Positions 8,037-14,231 of a stretch of 64,000 nucleotides of DNA are shown one piece after another. The translations under genes and the position numbers were made by a program. Source of the stretch: Clostridiales bacterium (GTDB taxonomy: Bacteria; Bacillota; Clostridia; Oscillospirales; Oscillospiraceae). Below the pieces are notes generated by a model, which saw only the letters and a list, made by a program, of their open reading frames with translations, was not told where the DNA came from and ran no database searches. The number at the start of each line of letters is the position of its first letter. Position 1 is the stretch's first letter. The stretch is from contig SFLD01000001.1 in the NCBI GenBank assembly GCA_004553545.1, positions 1-64,000 of the forward strand, given 5' to 3'.

Positions 8037-8474
8037 ATGGACATGACACCCAACGAATACCAGGCCTACGTCAAAGCCAAGGCCCCCAGCTCCCCCATCG
8101 TCCGGGACTGCCTGCGGGCGTTCCTGGTGGGCGGGCTCATCTGCACCCTGGGCCAGGCCATCCAGAATGGCTGGCTGGCGGCAGGACTCACGAAGGACGA
8201 CGCCGGAGCCGCCACCGCCTGCTCCCTCGTGCTGCTCTCCGCCGTGCTCACGGGACTCAACGTCTACAGCAACATCGGCCGCTTCGGCGGGGCCGGGTCC
8301 CTCATCCCCATCACGGGCTTCGCCAACGCCGTGGTCTCCCCCGCCATCGACTTCAAGGCCGAGGGGCTTGTCACCGGCATGGCCGCCAAGATGTTCACCG
8401 TGGCGGGGCCGGTGATCGTCTTCGGGTCTCTGGCGTCGGTGATCTACGGGGTGGTTCTGATACTGCTCCGTTAG
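8037..8474 (+). CDS. spoVAC: Stage V sporulation protein AC
   Basis: A 145-residue membrane protein of the SpoVAC/AEB family, part of the channel that moves dipicolinic acid into the forespore. After a short hydrophilic start (MTPNEYQAYVKAKAPSSPI) it has about four membrane segments with the family run GGLICTLGQAI, SLVLLSAVLTGLNVYSNIG, GGAGSLIPITGFANAVVSPA and GLVTGMAAKMFTVAGPVIVFG. GGAGG lies about 10 bases before ATG 8037. The usual partners spoVAD and spoVAE are not adjacent; the next gene is a MerR-like regulator. A sigma-G-like promoter precedes it. Confidence 0.9.
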   Translation: MDMTPNEYQAYVKAKAPSSPIVRDCLRAFLVGGLICTLGQAIQNGWLAAGLTKDDAGAATACSLVLLSAVLTGLNVYSNIGRFGGAGSLIPITGFANAVVSPAIDFKAEGLVTGMAAKMFTVAGPVIVFGSLASVIYGVVLILLR

Positions 8475-8496
8475 GAAAAACTGCCCGGATTTCCCG

Positions 8497-8526
8497 TTGC
8501 CGCCGCCCCTTCCCCTGTGCTAGCAT
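8497..8526 (+). promoter_or_regulatory. Promoter of the MerR-like gene
   Basis: TTGCCG (8497-8502), 18 bases, TAGCAT (8521-8526) with TG at 8518-8519. Confidence 0.45.
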
Positions 8527-8577
8527 GAAAGCAGAGAGAACCCCCGGCCAGGCCGGGGCGGAAAGGAGAACGGCCCC

Positions 8578-9024
8578 ATGGAGAAAACCTATACCATGCA
8601 GGACGTGGCCGCCATGACCGGCCTTACCACCAGGACCCTGCGCACCTACCAGCAGCAGGGCTTTTTGCGGGGGGAGAAGGAGAACGGCGTCTGGCGCTTC
8701 ACGGACGAGGCCCTGGAGGGCTTCCTCCGGAACCCCGCCGTGCTGCCCGCCGTCCGGGCCCGGCAGCACAGCATCGTCTATGACTTCGTGCCGCAGAACC
8801 GCAAGACCCGGGACGAGCTCCGCGCCGTCTGGGACATCCGGACGGAGGACGGGGAGGCCGTCTCCGCCTTCCTCTGCCGCGAGATGGAGCGTCGCCAGGG
8901 GCTGCGCTTCACCTTCCTTCAGACCGGGGAGACCGCCCGTGTCATCCTCTGTGGGAAGCCGGAAGCGGCGCTGGACCTGCTGAACGCCCTGCGGAGCGTT
9001 CGAACAACGGCAGGGGACGTTTAA
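8578..9024 (+). CDS. MerR-family helix-turn-helix regulator
   Basis: A 148-residue protein starting YTMQDVAAMTGLTTRTLRTY, a clear MerR winged helix, with the WRFTDEALEGFL wing. The remaining 90 residues lack the long MerR coiled coil and end in an unassigned domain (KTRDELRAVWDIRTEDGEAVSAFL and RFTFLQTGETARVIL). ATG 8578 follows GGAGAACGGCCCC. Ligand and target unknown. It is the last gene before a 1.1-kb repeat block. Confidence 0.8.
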   Translation: MEKTYTMQDVAAMTGLTTRTLRTYQQQGFLRGEKENGVWRFTDEALEGFLRNPAVLPAVRARQHSIVYDFVPQNRKTRDELRAVWDIRTEDGEAVSAFLCREMERRQGLRFTFLQTGETARVILCGKPEAALDLLNALRSVRTTAGDV

Positions 9025-9668
9025 GGCCCCGCTGGGACCCAGCTGCCCCGAACGGGGCGTGGCGGCAGGTGATGACCTGCAGCAATCCACCCCCCATTTT
9101 CTTTTTGCAGGCGGCAAAAAGAAAACGGCGGTGGAGCCGCCAAAAGAAAAACGCTTTTCGCTGCGCAGTTACGGGCGCGGGACGCGCCCTCCCACGCAGC
9201 GGGACGCGGCGCTAAACCGTTCTGCTCAGTCAACGCAGCTTCTACGTGAGCACGGGCGGGGCTTTGCTGAGACTTCCGAACCTTCTGCGCCGTGCTGCAC
9301 CCCTCAGTCATCGGGCAAAGACTGAATTTGACCAGCTGCTCTTTCCGCGCTTTCCGCTTCGCTAAGCGCTGCCCGGGCAGTCGCGGAGGCGGTCCCCCTT
9401 TTGGGATGGTCTTTGCGCCGATTCCCGCCCATCCCTCGCGGCCGCGGGCGCGGACGCTTCGCTGCGCGCCGCTGGCTTGGGTGGTTGCGGCAGCTATCCC
9501 TCCTTTTCGTAGGGGCCGACGACCTCGGCGGCCCGGATCCCCATCCATCGTAAAAAGGACGGATTCCCACGTCCAGTGTGCGCACTGGCCTCGGAATGAC
9601 AGAAATCCATTGTCATTGCGAGGAGGCCCAACGGGCCGACGCGGCAATCCGCATCCCCCGTCCCCAAG

Positions 9669-9724
9669 GCTCCCTTGTGTAAAGGGAGCTGTCACGGCCA
9701 AAGGCCGTGACTGAGGGATTGTCC
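9669..9724 (+). repeat. Double-hairpin repeat unit
   Basis: Hairpin CTCCCTTGTGTAAAGGGAG (about 9670-9689), then GTCACGGCC AAA GGCCGTGAC (9691-9711), then TGAGGGATTGTC. A rearranged copy lies at 22118-22280. Confidence 0.7.
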
Positions 9725-9902
9725 GGCGTTGATGAACACTTCGGGGGTGATCTCTGCCTCGCTCTCTACCCATTTCTCCCACCCGCTGGCGCAGGCGCTT
9801 CGCTGTGCGCCGCTGGCCCGGGTGGTTGCCGGAACTTCCCCTTCTATCCGTAGGGGCCGACGACCCGGCGGTCCGTTGCTTGGCATCACCTGTGGTGCTT
9901 CC

Positions 9903-9928
9903 GTAGGGCGGGGTGACCACACCCCGCC
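9903..9928 (+). repeat. REP element (GTAG plus hairpin)
   Basis: GTAG (9903-9906) directly followed by a 9-bp stem GGCGGGGTG/CACCCCGCC (9907-9915 with 9920-9928). A GTAG tetranucleotide 5' of a hairpin is the architecture recognised by RAYT transposases. Confidence 0.65.
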
Positions 9929-10007
9929 GTCCCAAATTCCGTTTTAGACTTTGGCTGGCGAAAGCCACGCCCCAGGCGCATCCCACCACAAGCGCCTCCG
10001 GTCCCCG

Positions 10008-10033
10008 GTAGGAGGCGGGCTCCGTCCCGCCCC
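10008..10033 (+). repeat. REP element (GTAG plus hairpin)
   Basis: GTAG followed by GAGGCGGGCTCCGTCCCGCC; 26 bases nearly identical to the REP copies inside the RAYT gene (16395-16420 and inverted 16559-16584) and to 22572-22597. Confidence 0.75.
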
Positions 10034-10135
10034 GCATGGCAAGGTCCGTTTTTGCATCGGCCTCCGTTGTTTCCCGAACGCTTCCCACCGCGCAGGGACG
10101 GACCTATGTGTCCGCCCGCGTCCCCGCCCGCACCC

Positions 10136-10175
10136 AAAAAGCGATCCCCCGCGTGCCAGGCACGCGGGGGATCGC
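10136..10175 (-). terminator. Terminator of the small membrane-protein pair
   Basis: A 17-bp near-perfect stem (10141-10157 with 10159-10175) followed on the minus strand by five U (10140-10136). It lies directly after the stop of the gene at 10178. Confidence 0.85.
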
Positions 10176-10177
10176 TT

Positions 10178-10495
10178 TCAGGTCTCTTTTCCGGTTTCCG
10201 CCAGGTCTCCTTTGATCTTTCCCATTCCCCAGGCCGCCAGGAAGCCCAGTGCGGCCCCCAGGCCGAAGGTGCCCAGGTAGATCATCAGGAACTCAAAGCC
10301 GTAGCTCTGGATCGGCAGGAAATAGCTGCCCTCGCAGGCGAGGTAGACAACAGCGCCCACCAGCGCCGCCGGGAGGCAGCGCCCCTTCGTCCCCTTCCAG
10401 CCGATGAACCAGGCGAGCAGCGCCACCGGCAGCAGGATCACCCACATATTGGAATAGTCAAAAATAAAGCGGAACAGCACGAAATAACGCGGCAT
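10178..10495 (-). CDS. Small membrane protein, unknown function
   Basis: 105 residues with three hydrophobic segments (about 17-33, 44-58 and 68-90); ends MGKIKGDLAETGKET. The last segment, LGTFGLGAALGFLAAWGMGKI, is closely matched by LGTLALSCCLGFLASWGMWRI in the neighbouring gene, so the two are tandem paralogues. A ribosome binding site (GAAAGGAG) precedes ATG 10495. No known domain recognised. Confidence 0.7.
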   Translation of the reverse strand: MPRYFVLFRFIFDYSNMWVILLPVALLAWFIGWKGTKGRCLPAALVGAVVYLACEGSYFLPIQSYGFEFLMIYLGTFGLGAALGFLAAWGMGKIKGDLAETGKET

Positions 10496-10517
10496 CGGTA
10501 CGCTCCTTTCCTCCGCC

Positions 10518-10820
10518 TCACGCGGGTTCTCTCCCCATCCTGATCCTCCACATCCCCCAGGACGCCAGGAATCCCAGACAGCAGCTGAGGGCCAGGGTGC
10601 CCAGGATCAGCACCCAGACGTCGCCCCAGCGGCGCTCCACCACCTGCCAGAGGAGCTCAAAGAGGAGGTAGAGCCCCAGGGACACGGCGATGCTTCCCCA
10701 CCGGTTCCGGCCCCGCAGCTGGTAATGGCCGATGAGGAAGGAGATCACAAAGCCTGGGATCAGGCAGTACGTCGCGGAGAAGTCCATCTGAATGATCAAC
10801 GGGAATTCCATCCGATCCAT
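10518..10820 (-). CDS. Small membrane protein, paralogue of the next gene
   Basis: 100 residues starting MDRMEFPLIIQMDF, with hydrophobic segments around 15-33, 43-60 and 69-90. It shares its last segment with the 105-residue protein 22 bases downstream. The start at ATG 10820 is chosen because GCAGGAAG lies about 10 bases upstream; the longer frame runs through the promoter. Function unknown. Confidence 0.65.
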   Translation of the reverse strand: MDRMEFPLIIQMDFSATYCLIPGFVISFLIGHYQLRGRNRWGSIAVSLGLYLLFELLWQVVERRWGDVWVLILGTLALSCCLGFLASWGMWRIRMGREPA

Positions 10821-10842
10821 CCAATTGCATCTTCCTGCCTTT

Positions 10843-10871
10843 ACCATAGCAAAGGCGCAGCATTCTGTCAA
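10843..10871 (-). promoter_or_regulatory. Promoter of the small membrane-protein pair
   Basis: Minus strand TTGACA (10871-10866), 17 bases, TATGGT (10848-10843) with TG extended -10. Confidence 0.75.
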
Positions 10872-10892
10872 CCGATGGTGAAGAAAGTTCAC

Positions 10893-10921
10893 AAAAAGGA
10901 CGCCGGGAAACCGGCGTCCTT
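10893..10921 (-). terminator. Terminator of the barnase-barstar operon
   Basis: AAGGACGCCGG/CCGGCGTCCTT stem (10896-10906 with 10911-10921), GAAA-type loop, followed on the minus strand by U5. Confidence 0.8.
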
Positions 10922-10928
10922 GGTTTTC

Positions 10929-11198
10929 TTACGGAAGAAATGCGATGTAGAGCTCCGGGGTCTCAGCCTCGGCGTCCTGGCACATGCGCTGCAGGGAGCG
11001 CATGTAGGAGGGCAGCCGCTCCTCCGCCCCGGCGCAGCCGGTGAAGATCACCCGCCAGCCCACAGCCCGCTCCGTCAGGAAGTCGTAGAGGGCGTCCAGG
11101 TTCCAGGCCCGGTTCTCCGGCAGGGGCAGAGCCTCGGAGAGCCGCGCTCTCGCCTGGGCCGGGGTGTCCACATCCGTCAGGTCGATGCGAATATCCAT
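10929..11198 (-). CDS. Barstar-family RNase inhibitor
   Basis: An 89-residue barstar homologue, the intracellular inhibitor of barnase-type ribonucleases. It begins MDIRIDLTDVDTPAQARARL and carries the family core PENRAWNLDALYDFLTE, where NLDALxD corresponds to the barnase-binding helix of barstar. GGAGGAGG lies 6 bases before ATG 11198. The ATG comes one base after the barnase stop codon, so translation is coupled. The longer frame starting at 11363 is an antisense-like extension inside the barnase gene. Confidence 0.88.
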   Translation of the reverse strand: MDIRIDLTDVDTPAQARARLSEALPLPENRAWNLDALYDFLTERAVGWRVIFTGCAGAEERLPSYMRSLQRMCQDAEAETPELYIAFLP

Positions 11199-11199
11199 G

Positions 11200-11739
11200 T
11201 CAGTCCTCCTCCCCGTAGAGCAGGGTAAAGCTCTCGTAGTGGTTCTCGGTGTAGTAGATCCGGCCGTCGTCGGAATAGACCAGGCGCTTGGTGCCCCGGC
11301 GGTCGGCCCCCAGGGTGTCGATGTCGCACTCGTGGTAGTCCCCCTCCGGCAGGGTCCCCTCATAGTTGCCGAAGCGGTCCCCGCCGATGCAGCAGCCGGG
11401 GGCGTATGGCTCCAGGGAGCCGCCCTCCCAGCCCAGGGCCCGGGCCTCCTTCTTGGTGATAAAGTTCCCGGGGAGGTGGCCGTAGGTCACAAGATACGCC
11501 GCCACATCCTCCGCGCTTGTGTAGCTGCCGCCCTCCGGCAGGAGGGCGTCGGGGTCGCTCTCCCCGGCGCTCTGGGAAGCATCCTGAGAGGCCGCGGGGG
11601 CGGACCCCCAGTCCTCCTCATAGGAGGCACCGCCGGAGATATCATCGGATACCGGGGCCGCGCCGCAGCCGGAGAGCAGGCCCAGGGCCAGCGTCAGGGT
11701 CAGAAGAACGGCGCCGAAGCGCCGGAGGGAAGTTTTCAT
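11200..11739 (-). CDS. Barnase-family ribonuclease, predicted lipoprotein
   Basis: A 179-residue protein: signal peptide with lipobox LLSGC (Cys25), an acidic/Ser-rich linker to about residue 70, then a barnase/N1-type guanyl RNase domain. Matches to barnase include VAAYLVTYGHLPGNFITKKEA, LGWEGGSLEPYAPGCCIGGD and NYEGTLPEGDYHECDID, TKRLVYSDDGRIYYTENHY. The catalytic Glu (Glu137, in HECDID), two basic residues and His167 (NHYESF) are all present, so it should be active. Barnases are usually released; a lipid anchor is unusual. Start ATG 11739 follows GGCGGAGC. The immunity gene is next. Confidence 0.9.
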   Translation of the reverse strand: MKTSLRRFGAVLLTLTLALGLLSGCGAAPVSDDISGGASYEEDWGSAPAASQDASQSAGESDPDALLPEGGSYTSAEDVAAYLVTYGHLPGNFITKKEARALGWEGGSLEPYAPGCCIGGDRFGNYEGTLPEGDYHECDIDTLGADRRGTKRLVYSDDGRIYYTENHYESFTLLYGEED

Positions 11740-11795
11740 GTGCTCCGCCTTTCCCCTCCCGTGGGAGGCTCCGCCGGTGGGCGGAAAGTGTTTTG

Positions 11796-11824
11796 ATTTT
11801 AACATAGTTCTTCCCAAAAGGCAA
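11796..11824 (-). promoter_or_regulatory. Promoter of the barnase-barstar operon
   Basis: Minus strand TTGCCT (11824-11819), 17 bases, TAAAAT (11801-11796), with TG extended -10. Confidence 0.65.
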
Positions 11825-11868
11825 CCGTCAGAACGACGGCTTTGCCCAAAAAGCGCAGGAGGATCATT

Positions 11869-11941
11869 TTCTACATTTGTAGAAGTTTTACTTGACAGGC
11901 AGGCCGGCGTCGGTTATTCTACAATTGTAGAATAACCGACG
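11869..11941 (+). promoter_or_regulatory. blaI-type promoter with two operators
   Basis: TTGACA (11892-11897), 17 bases, TATTCT (11915-11920). Operator 1 is TTCTACATTTGTAGAA (11869-11884) upstream of the -35. Operator 2 is a perfect 34-bp palindrome (11908-11941) centred on TTCTACAATTGTAGAA and covering the -10 and start region. The TACA/TGTA dyad is the BlaI/MecI recognition pattern. Confidence 0.85.
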
Positions 11942-11953
11942 GGAGGGACTGCC

Positions 11954-12328
11954 ATGGGAAGCATCAAACGGCTGCCGGAGGGCGAGCGGGAGATCATGCA
12001 GCGCATCTGGGACGAGACGCCGCCGGTGGAGCGGCGGACCATCGAGCGCGCCCTGGGGGAGAAGCATCTGGCCCCCAGCACCATCCTCACCTACCTGACC
12101 CGGCTGACGGAGAAGGGTTTTCTCTCCGTGGAGAGGGACGGCCGCAGCAACGCCTACACCCCCCTTATCTCCCGGCGGGACTATCTGGCCGCCGAGAGCC
12201 GGGACCTTCTGGACAAGCTCTACGGCGGGTCCCTGCGGAGCTTTGCCGTCTCCCTCTGCGACGGCGGGGTCTCCCGGGAGGAGATCGACGAGCTCCGCCG
12301 GATGCTGGAGGAGGGGGAGCTGGGATGA
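11954..12328 (+). CDS. blaI: BlaI/MecI-family repressor
   Basis: A 124-residue winged-helix repressor (RLPEGEREIMQRIWDETPP, then APSTILTYLTRLTEKGFLSVERDGRSNAYTPLI). In BlaI proteins the C-terminal dimerisation part is cut by the partner protease; the equivalent stretch here is GGSLRSFAVSLCDGG near residue 95, though the classical Asn-Phe scissile pair is Ser-Phe. GGGAGG precedes ATG 11954. It overlaps the M56 gene by 4 bases (ATGA). It should repress its own operon through the two operators. Confidence 0.9.
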   Translation: MGSIKRLPEGEREIMQRIWDETPPVERRTIERALGEKHLAPSTILTYLTRLTEKGFLSVERDGRSNAYTPLISRRDYLAAESRDLLDKLYGGSLRSFAVSLCDGGVSREEIDELRRMLEEGELG

Positions 12329-13770
12329 GCATCACCGTTCTCTTCCGGCTGGCCATGGGACTGGCCCTCGCCGGGGCGGTGGGCATCGGCTATGCCCGCA
12401 GCCGCCGGATGGAGGCCGGGGAGCCCCGGGGGGATGACCGGAAGGACGCCGTGGTCTACGGCGATCCCAACACCTTCGCCTTTATGATCGCGGCCTTTGC
12501 CCTGCTGGCGGTGTTCTTTGACGGGCCGGAACAGGGGTCCCACCTGGCCGTGCGGATGCTGCTGGAATCCGCCGCCGACCTGAGCCTCTACTTCCTCCTT
12601 CTGCTGCCGGCGCTGCCCCTGCTGCGGCGGCGCTTCTCCGCCCGGCTCTGCGCCACCCTCTGGCTGGTACCCACGTTCATTGGGGCGTGCATGAACGGCC
12701 TCCTGAACTTCCGCCGGGTGCCGAGCCTTGTGATCCCCCTGCGGGAAGAACTGCTGGCGGCCCTGGGGTGGGTGTGGCTGGCGGGCTTCCTGCTGGTCTT
12801 CGGCGGACGGGTCATGGGAGACCGGCGCTTCCGGGGTCAGCTGCTCTCCGGGGCGTATCCCGAGGAGGACCCCCAGGTCCTGGCCCTCTGGCAGGAGGCC
12901 CTCCTGGCCATGGACCTCCCCTGGGAGGTCCGGCTGCTCCGCGCCCCCGCCGCCCGGTCCCCCCTCTCCCTCCGGGAGGGGCGGAAGAAATATGCCACCG
13001 TCCTGCCGGAGCGGGACTATACGGAGGAGGAACTGCGCTTCCTCTTCTCCCATGAGCTCCACCACCTGCAGCGCCGGGACATCGACACCAAGATCTTTCT
13101 CGCCTTCTGCCAGGGGCTCTGCTGGTTCAATCCCCTGGTGTGGCTGGCGGCGGCCAAGGGCAGCGACGACCTGGAGCTCTCCTGTGACGAGGTGGTCCTG
13201 GCGGGGCAGGATGAGCGGCAGCGCCGGGACTACGCCCGCCTGCTGCTCCAGTCCGCCGCTGAGGGCCGGGGCTTCACCACCTGCCTCTCCGCCCGGGGGA
13301 AGAGCCTCCGCTACCGGCTGGAAAACGTCCTGAAGCCCCGGAAGCGCCGGTCCGGTACGGTGCTCCTGACGGCGGTGACGCTGGCGGTCTTCCTCTCCTG
13401 GGGGAGCTGCGCCGTCAGCACCCGGCAGGGGACCCTGGGGGAGATGGCCTTCCCCCAGGGCTGGGAGAGCATGGAGATCCAGATCTGCCTGGAAAGCAGC
13501 GACCTGTCCCGGCGGGACTGTCAGTCGCCGGAGAAGCTCCTTGCCTACCTCGCCGCCCTGCCGGCGGAGGAGGTGGTGATCCTGGGACGGGTGGCGGACG
13601 ACGACAGGCCCCAGCTCTGCCTGGAATTCGGAAAATACTGGAGGTACTACACCGTGACAGGCCGGGCCGCCCAGCAGCGCTACGTCAACGGAGGCCAGAA
13701 GAACACCGCCTGGGTCCTCTCCTCCCCCCTGGACTGGGCGGCGGTGGAGGCCTACTTCCCCTCCCCGTAA
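12325..13770 (+). CDS. BlaR1/MecR1-like M56 metallopeptidase sensor
   Basis: A 481-residue membrane protein with four predicted segments (about 5-20, 46-64, 72-95, 133-155) before the M56 peptidase region. The zinc site is FSHELHHLQRRD (HExxH) near residue 246, followed by ELSCDEVVL. A last membrane segment (about 343-358) precedes an external C-terminal domain of only about 120 residues. That domain lacks the SxxK/SxN/KTG motifs of a penicillin-sensing domain, so the signal is probably not a beta-lactam. It would cleave the BlaI-like repressor. No beta-lactamase gene is adjacent. Confidence 0.85.
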   Translation: MSITVLFRLAMGLALAGAVGIGYARSRRMEAGEPRGDDRKDAVVYGDPNTFAFMIAAFALLAVFFDGPEQGSHLAVRMLLESAADLSLYFLLLLPALPLLRRRFSARLCATLWLVPTFIGACMNGLLNFRRVPSLVIPLREELLAALGWVWLAGFLLVFGGRVMGDRRFRGQLLSGAYPEEDPQVLALWQEALLAMDLPWEVRLLRAPAARSPLSLREGRKKYATVLPERDYTEEELRFLFSHELHHLQRRDIDTKIFLAFCQGLCWFNPLVWLAAAKGSDDLELSCDEVVLAGQDERQRRDYARLLLQSAAEGRGFTTCLSARGKSLRYRLENVLKPRKRRSGTVLLTAVTLAVFLSWGSCAVSTRQGTLGEMAFPQGWESMEIQICLESSDLSRRDCQSPEKLLAYLAALPAEEVVILGRVADDDRPQLCLEFGKYWRYYTVTGRAAQQRYVNGGQKNTAWVLSSPLDWAAVEAYFPSP

Positions 13771-13800
13771 AACGTCCGTAAAATCCCTGGGAAGAGTCCC

Positions 13801-13835
13801 TGCGCCCCGGCGGAACGTTCCGCCGGGGCGTCTTT
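13801..13835 (+). terminator. Terminator after the blaI-M56 operon
   Basis: A perfect 14+14 palindrome CGCCCCGGCGGAAC/GTTCCGCCGGGGCG (13803-13830) followed by TCTTT. Confidence 0.7.
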
Positions 13836-13931
13836 CCGCCCTCCGGCGGATATGGAGCCGGCGGGGCGAGAGGTGGACCTTTCTTCGACGCTTGCATGAC
13901 TTTTTCGCGGGAATCCACGTTGACATAATGG

Positions 13932-13973
13932 TGTGGATAACTCTGTGGAAACTGTGCAAAACCCTGTGGGAAA
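13932..13973 (-). promoter_or_regulatory. Tandem DnaA-box-like 9-mers upstream of topoisomerase genes
   Basis: Four same-orientation 9-mers on the plus strand: TGTGGATAA (13932, an exact complement of TTATCCACA), TGTGGAAAC (13944), TGTGCAAAA (13953) and TGTGGGAAA (13965), spaced 12, 9 and 12 bases. Read on the minus strand they are one consensus and three degenerate DnaA boxes. The surrounding 300 bases (13836-14147) hold no gene. Confidence 0.5.
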
Positions 13974-14147
13974 GGCATTTTCGGGGGTGACGGCGGATTA
14001 TTTTCACCGGTCGCTTCGGCACTTTTCCAGGGGAATGGGGGCAGCTTTCCCGGAAATTGGGGAAAGACAGGCGGCAAAATGACGGAAGCGGGAGATTCCG
14101 CGCCGCGCGGAGGAAAGACTGCGAAAAAGATTCCCGGAGGCGGACAC

Positions 14148-14176
14148 TTGCGCAGACGGCCGGGTTATGCTAAGAT
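14148..14176 (+). promoter_or_regulatory. Promoter of the topoisomerase operon
   Basis: TTGCGC (14148-14153), 17 bases, TAAGAT (14171-14176) with TG at 14168-14169. The AT-rich start region TAATATAGATTGAG follows. Confidence 0.65.
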
Positions 14177-14231
14177 AATATAGATTGAGAATTTTGTCTT
14201 TCGCCGCTCTGGGCGGCGGGTAGGAGGATCT

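Larger units (their letters stand above)
9025..10135. repeat. Gene-free block of dispersed intergenic repeats and REP hairpins
   Basis: No credible gene in 1.1 kb. It holds an imperfectly duplicated module (about 9405-9540 and 9740-9875) sharing GCGCCGCTGGC, GGTGGTTGC and CGTAGGGGCCGACGACC; a paired hairpin unit at 9669-9711 followed by TGAGGGATTGTC; GTAG-headed REP hairpins at 9509, 9850, 9903 and 10008; and a 12-bp A/T-rich hairpin at 9097-9125. The same modules recur at 22.1-22.6 kb. The long minus-strand ORF across this region (about 9021-10088) is a by-product of GC-rich repeats. Confidence 0.75.

Noticed and set aside
9021..10088. A 355-codon minus-strand frame across the repeat block
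   Set aside because: It reads through REP hairpins and duplicated modules; arginine/proline-rich and without start signals or domains.
9025..10135. CRISPR array or insertion sequence in the repeat block
   Set aside because: Repeats are not evenly spaced with unique spacers, and there is no transposase gene or flanking inverted repeats; REP/dispersed-repeat explanation fits better.
13932..13973. Chromosomal origin oriC
   Set aside because: DnaA-like boxes are present, but there is no dnaA/dnaN nearby, no clear AT-rich unwinding element beside them and no strand-bias switch visible; reported only as a DnaA-box-like array.
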